Of a DNA stretch of 55,000 nucleotides, positions 25,831-38,205 are shown one piece after another. The notes beneath the pieces were generated by a model. That model worked only from the letters and a program-made list of their open reading frames with translations, was not told the origin of the DNA and searched no databases. The stretch's first letter is position 1. Each line of letters begins with the position of its first letter. Made by a program: the position numbers and the translations under genes. This stretch comes from Bigelowiella natans CCMP2755 (Eukaryota > Cercozoa > Chlorarachniophyceae): contig ADNK01001802.1 in assembly GCA_000320545.1 (NCBI GenBank), forward strand, positions 1 to 55,000, given 5' to 3'.

Positions 25831-26695
25831 GCTACACTGCTGCTAGTTCTATATCAAACAAAGAAATTACGGCACAAAACGACGATGCATTTGCTAATTA
25901 TTTACCTTTATTTGACAGACTCCGCAAATATAACCCTTATTTGTAAGAACAACAAGATGATGGTGATAAGTCCTTTAATTGTAAAACAGAGGGAACTACG
26001 GCAATTTCCGCTATCATGACAATTGTCTGCATATATCTACTTAAAAATCGAGATATACTACTTACATCCTCATCATACTTTAAAAGGAAGTACCTTCACC
26101 ACTATTACTACTACCATTACTACTAGATCAAGTATTTCCCCCTTGCTTTCAAATATTCATAAGGAAGAAATTTATGTAGCAGCAACATCAGCACAGCTAA
26201 CCACCTGTTTCTGTTTGACTGTAGTAGTGCTTTGCCCTATCGAATAATGCAGGCAATACCAATTTACCAGCATATTTTTCCTGATGATCATGATCATGAT
26301 CGAGGGGATTCACAAACTATCAATGAATGATTGTCTACCAGTATGATTAGCATCAATAAAGGATGTCAATGATGATAAGGAAAGGAGGATTAGAAAGATT
26401 ACGAAGATCAGCAACGGGTAACATCGTTATTTGTCAGGAAAAGTAAGATGTGTATGTTTGAATGATATACTACTACTGTGTGGTTGATCTATCAACTATA
26501 TCGTCACACACTACATGCCTGTTGTTTCATCGTTAAAATCCACTTGCCTACCACAAACAATTAAAATATGTAAGATTAGTACGATGGGGGGGGGTACGAT
26601 AGGAATAGGCGCTCACATATTTAATAGTAACTGAAATAATTTAGTTTAAAAGAACTAACTTACTCTTCTCGTGAACGAGAGCTGAGATGAAAGAA
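21315..26695 (-). CDS. TupA-like ATP-grasp domain protein
   Basis: Many short exons, clearest at the 3' end: 21344-21416, about 21488-21545, 21600-21640, 21755-21850, 21900-21950, 22110-22190, 22275-22350, 22490-22580, 22690-22730, 22820-22895, 23043-23080, 23208-23250, 23995-24100, 24480-24543, 24630-24675 and 24920-25010. The spliced C-terminal part has an ATP-grasp flavour: MVQKPWK (nucleotide-binding Lys region), WFMAESAARLMGIDAIRID, then NEDSLSSGAEYRWHFPHM and AELW. The Arg-x-Asp followed by Asn-Glu fits the metal-binding acidic residues of ATP-grasp enzymes. TupA-like relatives act in extracellular polymer synthesis; the substrate here is unknown. Frame continuation suggests a stop at 21315. 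The 5' end is unresolved: an exon near 26655-26690 (FAFVVLSFISALVHEK) could be a signal anchor, and candidate exons lie near 25565 and 25745. Confidence 0.5.
22909..22953. repeat. (TA)n microsatellite
   Basis: A pure TA run in an intron of the ATP-grasp gene, with comparable runs at 24205-24238, 25120-25167, 25690-25713 and 26830-26871. Confidence 0.95.
23390..23457. repeat. (GT)n microsatellite
   Basis: An interrupted GT run (GTGTGTGAGTGTGTG) in an intron of the ATP-grasp gene. A (CA)n run of opposite sense occurs at 23803-23836. Confidence 0.95.
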
Positions 26696-26827
26696 AGCAC
26701 CACGAAAGCAAACTGTATTTTATACAAATAATAAAGCAAGACCTCAAATGTATATAACAGGTATCATAAACATTGAAGCATACACGTATCTAATTGTTGT
26801 CCATTAATATCTCTCAGCCCACCTCCA

Positions 26828-26873
<46 letters not shown>

Positions 26874-26932
26874 TAATAATTGTGTATATATGAGTTGTAA
26901 TAGTGACGACGCTATTTCTAATTAGCTGCTCA

Positions 26933-28081
26933 ATGTTGCTACTTTCTACCTTATCTTCAAATGCATGCGAACTTGCGTATTATGTGTACGTACGTTGTTG
27001 TTGGCATATAGATAGACTTATTATAATGAGCAAATACATATATTGTTCACACGTAGATAACGTAGATAGACCTACCATAAGCAAAACTAGGGATTTCAAT
27101 GCGCAGCAGCTCATTCGCACTACTTCAGATTGTGCTAAATATTTTCTGGTAAAAAGTAGAATGATGTTTTAATTTGCAATCATAATCAAATATTACATAT
27201 CAGTAAATACTTAAAGCAGCGGCTTCTTCTTCTCCTTCTTCTTCTTCTTCCTATTCTTCTTTTGTTCTTCTACATTTTAACCACCACCACCTGTGTTTGC
27301 TATCGCGATCATCATCATCTCCTCCTGTTCCGACAGATGATGATGACGACGAGGAGATATTCAGTTGAGTCCTCCCCCTAAATAAGCAAAATATTAGACA
27401 TTTCCTTTCCAGAAAGTTCAGAGGCGTAATGCTTACGTGGAAAGTAGAAGCCTGATTGATCCCAAAACCATTGGTACTAATATGTCGATCGAGGAGGGGG
27501 GTATTGCTTTATCGCCTTACTCTGGCACCTTTTATGTGTTAGGTAGAAAAAGTACACCAACATAAATCTCAATAATTCTATTGATTTTATCCTTTCCTTC
27601 CTCCCCATCCTCCTCCTCCTCCTCCTCCTCCTCCTCCTCCTCCTCCTCTCATCATCATCGTGCTGATACGAACCCATCCGAAATAATCTACGTAGTACAT
27701 AATTGTACCAGGAATTTCGTCTTGCGACATCACTTTGTTCCACATTAGAAAAGGAGAATTTGCTTGTACGACAAGCAAGCTTGCTTTTTTAAGTTTTTAT
27801 CCGATGATGCTAATTAGATAGTTTTTCCACCCTGAAACATCGTAAGAGTAATCGCAAAATAATACTGTATCGAAAATGTTGGATCTTTGAAGTTAAAAAC
27901 GTGTCGCTTTCTGATAATGACGAGCATTCACAAGAATATTATGTTACAAAAGCAGTTACCGGCAAGAAGCGTTTTCATCGTATTGCATCCTCCTCCCCTA
28001 GATCTAGCTCCACTTAACCGTGTCGGTTTTTGCATGTAGGAAACCATATGAAATCATAAGTTGAACCGTTCTTACACACAC

Positions 28082-28119
<38 letters not shown>

Positions 28120-28302
28120 CATTAGATAGATGGAGCTCAACTGAGTTATAACTATTCCTTGACCTGTTTTATCATCCAACCAGCTCTATCCAAGTCCAAC
28201 TACTTTGAAGTATATTGGGGAGAAGAACTGGCTGCCTATCCTACTAAAGGAGCCAAACTTACCACTTGTAATTACTGGGACAATAATTTGTTAGGAATAT
28301 AA
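26933..28302 (+). CDS. Small unknown protein upstream of CFAP206
   Basis: Not recognised. Supported exons are about 27092-27148, 27337-27363, 27413-27473 and 28184-28302, with matching phases and GT-AG borders. The spliced product includes DFNAQQLIRTTSDCAKYFL, RRYSKVQRRNAYVESRSLID and YFEVYWGEELAAYPTKGAK, and ends LTTCNYWDNNLLGI. A first exon at 26933-26989 (MLLLSTLSSNACELAYY, signal-peptide-like) is possible, but its junction is uncertain. Translation could instead start at the MMM in exon 27337. The stop (28300-28302) is followed by a second in-frame TAA and then the CFAP206 ATG at 28306. Confidence 0.5.
27608..27649. repeat. (TCC)n microsatellite
   Basis: A CTCCTCCTCC run in an intron of the small unknown gene. 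On the minus strand it yields an artefactual poly-Arg/poly-Gly open frame. Confidence 0.9.
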
Positions 28303-28305
28303 TAA

Positions 28306-28758
28306 ATGAGCGAAGCAGAGGTACAATTCCATCAATGTTGCTGCCACCCATCATTTTTAACGTTTCATCTATTACCACTTTTTAGAAGAAAGAAACCAAA
28401 AGCGGAGAGGGAGACAATCATCCTAACCCAAAGGTAACTTGAAAATCAAGGATTGATAAAGTTAAAGATTATCATTGCATAGTTTGTCGTGACATACATA
28501 CATAATGGCATGGGCAGGTGATCTCCGCCATTAAGAAAATCGCTGCTGGGGTTGTAGCAGAATGCGAGTCCCAAGGGGAACATCCCAGGTGGTGGCAAAA
28601 AATCAATGACAATGATCTTCACGAATTCAGAATAGTTGATTAACAAAGTTATACTTATTTTCCACAATTCAATTCTTAACCTAATAGTGAGGTGATTTGC
28701 TCGTTCCTGGTGCGGGCGCATATACTCTCCCAGTATGTTTGATTTCAGAACGAAATTA

Positions 28759-28800
<42 letters not shown>

Positions 28801-29905
28801 TGATGAAGAGAATGGGGTGAAGGATTTGTCAAGAATAAACAACGTCACAGTGCGGTCATAATAAAAGATTCTTAGAGATTCTTAATCACCGTCATCCAGC
28901 TGCCAATTTGTGCATAAGAAGATGCTGTTTCAATGCTGCTACTGCAGTTATCTAAATGATGTTATCACTTTATTCGCAGTGGGGATAACGTAGATCTAAC
29001 CAACATCGAAGCGATGAAAGAGAAGGAGCTAAGCATGCTTACACACGAAATAGCTGAGAAGGTAGTTTTCCATCACCTCTTTCTCTATTTCCCTGCCTGA
29101 ATAGCGTGTCGTGGTGTATTATTCATAATTACTACCTCAACATGCTTGATACTACTCTAGGTTTTAAGTACTGGTGTCCCTGAGATAGAGACAATGAAGC
29201 TTCAGGCATCTACTCCTAATTTTATGTTATTACATACTTAATTATTTTTATCATTATCTGAATGTGATGAAAATTTGATCTTCTTATCACAATAAAACTA
29301 CTACCATTTGTCTGCGGTAGGTTCGTTTCGAGACACAATACGCTCTGTCAATGGAAGATATTAGAAAGGTAGTGGAGAGTATTTCTTCTCGAAAACGTTG
29401 AGTTTCGAGGATAAGCATGTGTAAAATACGATTATTCCCTTGTGATGATGGTTTGATGATGATGATGATGTCAGATAAGTAAAATACGATTATTCCCTTG
29501 TGATGATGGTTTGTTGATGATGATGATGTCAGATAAGTAAAACACAATTTCGAACCCAGCCAATCGATATCTTTTTCATTTTCTGTGATAATAATTAAAG
29601 TGATAATAATAATACTAGATGCGGAAAAACATATTTGAGCCAACAACAACCAGCAAATATGAATTGAAACAAATCCCCCAAGAGAAATAAATACAATAAC
29701 AGCGCGTGTGCAGTTCCATAAACATCGATTTAAAGTATTCATGCACTGAATGAAGATCAATTTAAAATATACACGCACTGAAACTACAGAGGGCACATGC
29801 GACAAGGCTGAAAAAGAATGATTTACTTGATCGAGTGGTAAATTTCCTACATGGCGCATTTCCTTGATCCTCTCTTCTTCTCCATGTCTCTCTCTCCCTC
29901 ACTCG

Positions 29906-29946
<41 letters not shown>

Positions 29947-30949
29947 TATATATCTTTTTTGATTTTTAACTAGGTTGAAGCAGGAACTAACCTCAAAAGC
30001 AATTCACAAGTACTTAAACATATGAAGAATATTATTTCGCACACTACATGAAATGGAGATCCCCTGTTTCCTCTGTATTAGCTGTTTTAGGAATACAAAT
30101 GTTTCATTACTTATGGACTTATTCTCCTGCTGTACGCATATGATGAGTAGTATTCTACTTCGAGCATTTGCTTATGTTCTTTATTGAAATGAAGGAAGAT
30201 GATATACACCACAGTAAATGATAGATTACTATCATTGAAACAACAACAACAACAATAAAAATAACAACAACAACAACATCAACAACAGGTGGAGTCCCTT
30301 TACCGCTCAATATTCAAGTTGTTGCTTCAGGTATTCCAATTCTTTTTTTTTTTCGTATGAGCGAAGTCAAAGAGCTGTAGGGAAGTACATCTTTCTTTTT
30401 CTTTTAAAATCTCACTGCCATCATAATAATCATTAATCAGAGCTGCGGAATTCCAGAAGCAGCTTTACAAAGAAAGATAGAAAGGGAGCTTGCTGGTGTT
30501 CTTGAGACAGTGTTTCCTCAGGTTTGCCATAAGATCATGATGATGCCGTGAAGATTATGATTAATGATGATGATAGTAGAGGTTGTACTGATGCTGAAAT
30601 ATGAGCGCATTGCCTGCACGAAAACAGATATTATTCGAATAACCATCATTACCGTTTATCCTGTGAGCATGCAATCGTTTTGCAATGTATTTGTCGCCCA
30701 GCTAGATCTAGTATTAAGTATTTTAACCTGAAATAAGTATTCAGAAATCAGAATTTGATCTGATGTGATGATACACACATGCACATGCACTTAGACAGAC
30801 GATATGTGTACTACCTCGATTCGTTTGTTGATGCTTGTTCTTTTCTTTTTCCTCGTCCTCAGTCACAACTCGTAAGCTTTGATAAACTGAGCTCAAAGGC
30901 GAAGAGGGATCATGCAGAGCAAGTCATCAAGAATGAAGAAGAAGACGGA

Positions 30950-30988
<39 letters not shown>

Positions 30989-31544
30989 ACACTCAAGGAG
31001 AACGATAAGAAGAAACTCTTTATTAATAAACAATCATTTACGTGCATCTTTTCATCGATAATACATCTATATACTACTACCTCAACTACATTGATACCCT
31101 AATTTTCTCCCTTTCCCGCCTCTTACTTACACTCATGGATTGCATTGAATATGTATTTATTTATAAGCATGATTGCACAGTAGCAGCTGCCACCTCCTCC
31201 TTTGTCTTAGATTCTATATATATGCCCTTATGGTCATCAAATTTACTTGGACGACTACTGTATTCCTTCGTTCTTTATGTACAATTGTTGTGATTAAGAT
31301 GGCGGATGTTGTGATGGGAATACGTTTATTCAATCGCGAGCTGGGAGAAGGAGGCCTAGGTAATTGCTAGTAATATCATTATTGCGTATTATTTCTATCA
31401 TTTTACGTAATTGCTAGTAGTATCATTATTGCGTATTATTACTATCATTTTATATAATTGCTAGTAGTATCATTATTGCGTATTATTACTATCATTTTAT
31501 ATAGAAGTAGTAGCGGTAGCAGTGGTAGTAGTAGTAACAGACTG

Positions 31545-31579
<35 letters not shown>

Positions 31580-32060
31580 TGTGCTTGTGTGTTTGTGAAT
31601 TTGGAGGCGGGGGTAAATGATACAGCCTCTCTTTCATTTTGAGATTGATGATGGTGGTGCTGTTGGTCTGCAGGTATCGAAGATGTGCCCCATTTAGCCC
31701 TCGAGGAAGCTAAGGTTGGTTGTTTCTGCTGCTGCTGCTGAAAACAATATCATCTTGTATTAATACTTCTTCAATAACACGGTCTTGCTACACAATGACG
31801 TCTGGTGTAAGAAGCAGTGAACGAGGAGGAATCACTATGTACAATGCTGTTGTTTAGTTGTTGTTGTACTGAAAAGGTTTTGAGTAAACGAATGGAAGAG
31901 AGCTCTCGTGATATCGATCGAAAGGCGGAAAAGTAATTTATTGCATCTCGTACTATGTATGATGTTTTAAGTAGTAAACTAGTTTTTCCTCACTCTCCTG
32001 CTGCCGTGCTGCTACTACCTAATATCTTCTTTTTATGTAAAATTGTGAGTCTTTTTGAAC

Positions 32061-32097
<37 letters not shown>

Positions 32098-33014
32098 ACT
32101 GCACTCACAGTGAGCTGTTTTTGGCTGGCCACCATACGTATCATCACGATCAATGATGTGTGTTATTTCAGGTATGACAAAGTTCTCAACTTTGAGCACA
32201 TGGTGAGCGTTGTAGCAGTAGTAAGTAGTTAGTATGACAATGTAATAAGAGAGGATTTCTTATTAGAGTTAGTATTAGTAGTATTAGTAATTTTCTTTCC
32301 TACTTTTTTTCTTCCTCCTAAATACTAAAACAACTTAGCATTATTGATTAGCTGATGATAATATAGTTTTAAGATACATCAATAAATTAGAATAATGAAT
32401 ATTCAACACACCTATTGCACGCATAGTGATCTACTAACTTATAGATGCTATTATTCTTCATCTTAATACTGCTATGAAATCATGTATGAAGCGCTTTCCT
32501 TTATCGTTTAATGTTCAACGAGTATGTTGCATTGGGCTGGCTTTTTCGTATAAAATATGATATGATTATTTCGAGTAGTTGGTCATCATCATCATAGTCA
32601 TCATCTTATTGATATTGCTGCTATAGATTCCTGGATCTATTGCGAGCTCTGTTGATATGCTACAGAATGAACTAGCCCATAACCGGTACTAAATAACATT
32701 AGGGTTAGCTTATGTTACCTCATTTCGGAGAGTTGGTAGGAGCGGTGCAGATGGTGGTGGTGGTGGTGGTGATGGTGGTGGTGGTGGTGGTTACGGATTA
32801 GAATCTGTTGGTTTTTTTATTGACGTTGATGTTGAGCTACTACTACTACTACTACTAGTAGTAGTAGTAGTAGTAGTAGTAGTCTTTTTGGTGTACATGG
32901 TGGAAATATGACAAAAAATGTTCCTACAGGCAAATAGTCCTCCTTCTTAATCAGCTACTCCACGATTCCCTACAGGTTTGTATTTCATTCGATAATAATA
33001 GATATATTTAATTA

Positions 33015-33054
<40 letters not shown>

Positions 33055-35696
33055 GATATTTAATATTGGTATAAAAATATGGTGACAAAGAGAGCGATAC
33101 TGAAAATAATAGCACCTGTTTGTGCTTGCAACTAGTACAAGAAACTGATAATGATTCAGTACTTACAATTATTGAATTTTGGGAGTGGGGAAGCTGATGT
33201 TATTGATTTTTACTAGACACATTGATAGGTTTCGTGATGATATTCTTTGTTTGATGATAGGGTGTGGATTCAATATGGAAGTTACATCAAAAATTCCGCA
33301 GGTTTTTTATTTATATTACATATATATTTTCTAGAGAGTGAGAAGTCAACTATCTTACACTGTTTGCGTTCCACTGTAAACATAACGTGCAATAATGTGA
33401 AGGTAATTAATCTAATTGCTGCTATATTTATATTTAGTATTCTACAACAATTAAGATCATTAGTTGGAGGCAAATCAGCGGTATTTTAAGCATTACTACA
33501 TCTCAAATAATAATATTCATAGTAATAGAACTAGCGTTACAAAATGGGATGATAAATTTCGAGAGATACATATTTGCAAGGGAGGCCGCCTATAGAAAAT
33601 CATGGAAATTGAATGGTTTGAGCAAGTATATATACACAAACAAACATACATCCACCTGCTATGAAGAAAAGCAGCAAGAAATGAATAGAAATTATTTTAT
33701 ATTCTATTATGGTGCTATTGCTCAACAACTTCAACTATTAATTCACATTTTACTAATACTACTACTACTACTACTACATTCACCACTAACAGGTGCCGAA
33801 AGAGACTGTATATCCTCACTTCATTCAACTATCAAACATTTGGATGGCAATGGTACTACTTACTATGAGTACTATTTTACATACAAGGAAGCACCCGTAC
33901 TAATTGATAGATATTTGTTTCTCAGGAAAAGGAACGTGAATACACAGAGTTACGTCGTAAGGTTTATGCTGAGGTAGAAGTGTACAAGTAGTAGTAGTAA
34001 GAAGAACAGCTAGATGAGACTACTATCATGGCCCTCCCTCTTTTATTGGTTGACTAGAAGAATAAGAAGAGGTTCTTGTTTTCTACCAAGCTTAAAGCAG
34101 CAGCGGCAGCAGCAGTTATCCTAATCGTCTACGTGTTGTTGGCCCTTCTTCATATTGAGTCATACAAACAACTGACCAAAAGATGTCGAGTAATACTTAT
34201 CCCTAACGACAACACAAATGCTAATACAAACAGTTGTGTCCATTCATGGATTGTTTCAAGAGCTCAATTCTTCCAACGGATTTAGCAAAGGCAGGAGCAC
34301 ATGAAGCGAAGCTCTACAATGATCATGTACTGCTATACTATTACTACTTACTACTGCTATTACTTCCTCTGTTATAATTCTCATGTCAATAGATGATATT
34401 CACAAAACAATTCTCATGTCAATAGATGATATTCACAAAACAATTCTCATGTCAATAGATGATATTCACAAAACAATTCTCATGTCAATAGATGATATTC
34501 ACAAAACAATTCTCATGTCAATAGATGATATTCACAAAACAATTCTCATGTCAATAGATGATATTCACAAAACAATTCTCATGTCAATAGATGATATTCA
34601 CAAAACAATTCTCATGTCAATAGATGATATTCACAAAACAATTCTCATGTCAATAGATGATATTCACAAAACAATTCTCATGTCAATAGATGATATTCAC
34701 AAAACAATTCTCATGTCAATAGATGATATTCACAAAACAATTCTCATGTCAATAGATGATATTCACAAAACAATTCTCATGTCAATAGATGATATTCACA
34801 AAACAATTCTCATGTCAATAGATGATATTCACAAAACAATTTCGTGGATACTTGTTGAGATGTTGCTCTCAGAAGTCGAGTACTCTACATTCCTCCACCA
34901 TTTCTTATTCCTCTGATTTTGATATACACACAGAAGAATACGCGGGGAGAAGTAAAAGAAGATAAAAAGAGTCATGATGATGCTGATGATGAGAATGAGG
35001 ATGGTGAAGAAGCTAGCCTATCAAAGATCGTAAAGACTGTTAAAAAAGATAAAGTAATAAGTTCTATGATTAATACTACTAAATAGAAGTTTAGAAGATG
35101 AAGAAGAAGAAGAAGATCAGAGCCCATTCCAAGAAAAAAGAATTAGTTGAACATGTTGTATGTGGTTAGCTCTTTATGTATATGTGTTGTATTGTGTGGC
35201 AGGATGAATCTATGAAAAAAATTCTTAGTCAAAGCAATACCACACCTTACCGCATCGTGAAAGAGGTAAGTAGGCAGTTATTATCGTCAATTACTCGTGC
35301 TATTGACAGTAGTGTTAGGTATGAAATCTGCATGATAGAAGGAACAAATAATCAAAAGAAGAAGAAGAGGGAAGGAGGCAGAGTAGAAAGCTGTTGGAAT
35401 ATACAACAATATTGCACAATGTGGATGATAAGACAAGTCAGTTCAGATGTTGCTTTCTTGTCATCATCACCATCATCACCATCATCATCATCATCATCAT
35501 TTTCATTATCATCATCAGTCAACTCCTGAATTCATGACTCTGCCATTAGAATATCAAGGGTAGTAGTAGTAGTTGTTGTTGTTGTTGTTGTAGTAGTGGT
35601 AAATGGACAGCAGCTGCTTTCTCGTGTGTTGTCTTTTACTTTTCTATTTGTTACTTCTTCTGTAGAGCCGCAACCACAAACTTTTCCTCAATCCAA

Positions 35697-35773
<77 letters not shown>

Positions 35774-36016
35774 CGCGCGCCCGCGTTTTGTTGTATGTTT
35801 TATAGCGTTTGTGCTGCTGATGATGGAGCTGGTGCTGCATTAATATATGATGACCATCTCAGGTTCTGTCCGTATACGCTGGTTATGCAAGGGGGACATC
35901 TCGTTCCTGGTTGTGTGACGACAGTAGTATCATCATCATCATCATCATCATCATCATCTGTGTGACGACAGTAGTATCATCATCATCATCATCATCATCT
36001 GTGTGACGACAGTAGT

Positions 36017-36049
<33 letters not shown>

Positions 36050-36066
36050 TGTGTGACGACAGTAGT

Positions 36067-36100
<34 letters not shown>

Positions 36101-37068
36101 CTTTTGTTTCTGCTGTTGCTGCTGATGCCGCAACTGTGTTTGTCACGTCCTTATAAATTCTAAATCGACAGCAGAAGAGAAATAGTACTTAACTCACTTC
36201 CCCCCCCCCCCCCCTCTCTCACATACACGCACACACTCTAAATAGGGGAGCCCCAAGCCGGGATAATCACGTACAAAGGAAAATGCTTCTCCCTTGCAGG
36301 GTTGGATGCAATGAAACGTTTCTGTAAAGGATAAAGAAGATATGATGGCTAGAACAACAACACAGCAGCCGCAGATAGATATGATTCTAGAGTCGAGTTA
36401 AAAGAATCGTCATCATTATCATCTTCATCATCGTTATTGGAATTATAATACTAATTAACAACAATCAGGATCCTGAGAAGATTCTTAGAGGAGTTGATCG
36501 ATTAGTACGGAAAAGCCCCCACCTTGCACATCTTCTCTGTGTCCAAGTGAGTAGTAGTAGTAGAAGTAGTAGTAATAGTAGTAGTGGAATAGTTATCAAG
36601 GATATGATGAGACAAGAATTTAGAACAAGAAAATGAAGAAACAGTGCCCCCCCCCCCCGTCAAATTCCCAAAATGTTCTATTTAGTGGTGTAGGAGGTAG
36701 TAGAGAATTTGTCTGATAGTTTTCAGTTGTTGTCAATGTATTATAGACTGCATTTCTAGTCTCGATCGTTTCTATCGATATATTTATGCGGCAATTATTA
36801 TTATCAATATTTCATCCTAATCTTCGCATTTCTAAAATTATGCACTACCACTGCAGTACACATACATTTTCAACAGATTTCCTACTAATAGAGCGATTTT
36901 ATTAGCCACAATTCCCATTGATTGTGTCTCTCTGCTCATCATCATCATCTTCTTCATATTATTATCATTAATCTTTGTTGCCATCATCTATCTACAGGAC
37001 GAAATAGCCAACTTTGCTATTCCGCACTTTCTCATCACGGATGAAGGGGTACTTCGTTAATCAACTTC

Positions 37069-37145
<77 letters not shown>

Positions 37146-37495
37146 ATGTTTGACGGTCCTCGTCATTCTTCTTTATTTCTCACCTCCATTTGTTACATAA
37201 CATACAACTACAATTGCAATTGCAATGATGAATGACCACCAGGCTTTGGTATGTGGTGGGGCTGGGCCTTCTTCTCGCGACGTTGGCACACAAACACCAA
37301 CACATTTCCTACCAGAGAGGAATATTGATCCCAAGGTTAGGAGAATGATGAGTTATTCTTCAGCTCACTTCTCAAAAATTGTTTGTTGTTGCAACGGCCA
37401 ACTACCAAAATATCAACATTGTATTTGTCAAAATCAAGAAATAAGGACAAATTAGCTACTACGTTCATTTACTAAAAAGGATATTGTCTAAAAGA

Positions 37496-37531
<36 letters not shown>

Positions 37532-38159
37532 CATTTATTTGTTACTAGTATTCATGGAATGAATGGGAACTCCGGCGACGTGCACTACAGATGGCAAGTC
37601 TCACCGACAAAAAGACCACAAGTGCACAGACGGTTCTACTACTGCTACTACTACTACTCTTACTACTACTACTACTCCTTGAGAATAAAAGAATCATCAA
37701 CGACACACTACTATTTTGGATCTATTTATGTATTCTGTATAATGATAATCTACACAAATATGTTTTTGATGCTGATCACGTTTTCTTTGTGTAACCATTT
37801 ACATAAAGGCCGAGTGTATTCATTTATATAATAATGACCGACTGAAAAAATCTGTAGCAGAAGTGAGTAGTAGTTCCAACATTATTAAACCAACTCGAAT
37901 TTATTTTTCCTCCCCCTTCTTCTCGATATAATACTACAGAATAAGTCACATTACCGGAGGGAAAATGCGACGCAATACACTCTACCCAAACCATATGCGG
38001 ATGGTTCCATGCCTGGCCAAGGTAGTAGTCCACTATAATGATAATAATAATTATAATAACAATAATACACATGTATCAATGAGACACGTAACTACTACCA
38101 CAGCTCATATCGTATATATGTAATATACGTAAAGTTGCGTTTGTGTGCGTGTGTATGTG

Positions 38160-38205
<46 letters not shown>

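Noticed and set aside
27477-27778. Minus-strand frames with poly-Arg or poly-Gly runs
   Set aside because: They arise from the (TCC)n microsatellite in an intron of the plus-strand gene, and no donor or acceptor pattern fits.
28446-28832. 128-codon minus-strand frame across CFAP206 exon 28518-28588
   Set aside because: It is antisense to a supported exon, and its middle is poly-Ile from a (GAT)n microsatellite.
34383-34916. 177-codon frame of 14 x MSIDDIHKTIL
   Set aside because: It is an intronic minisatellite: reading on from exon 34261-34326 hits a stop before it, and the flanking exons are in phase without it.
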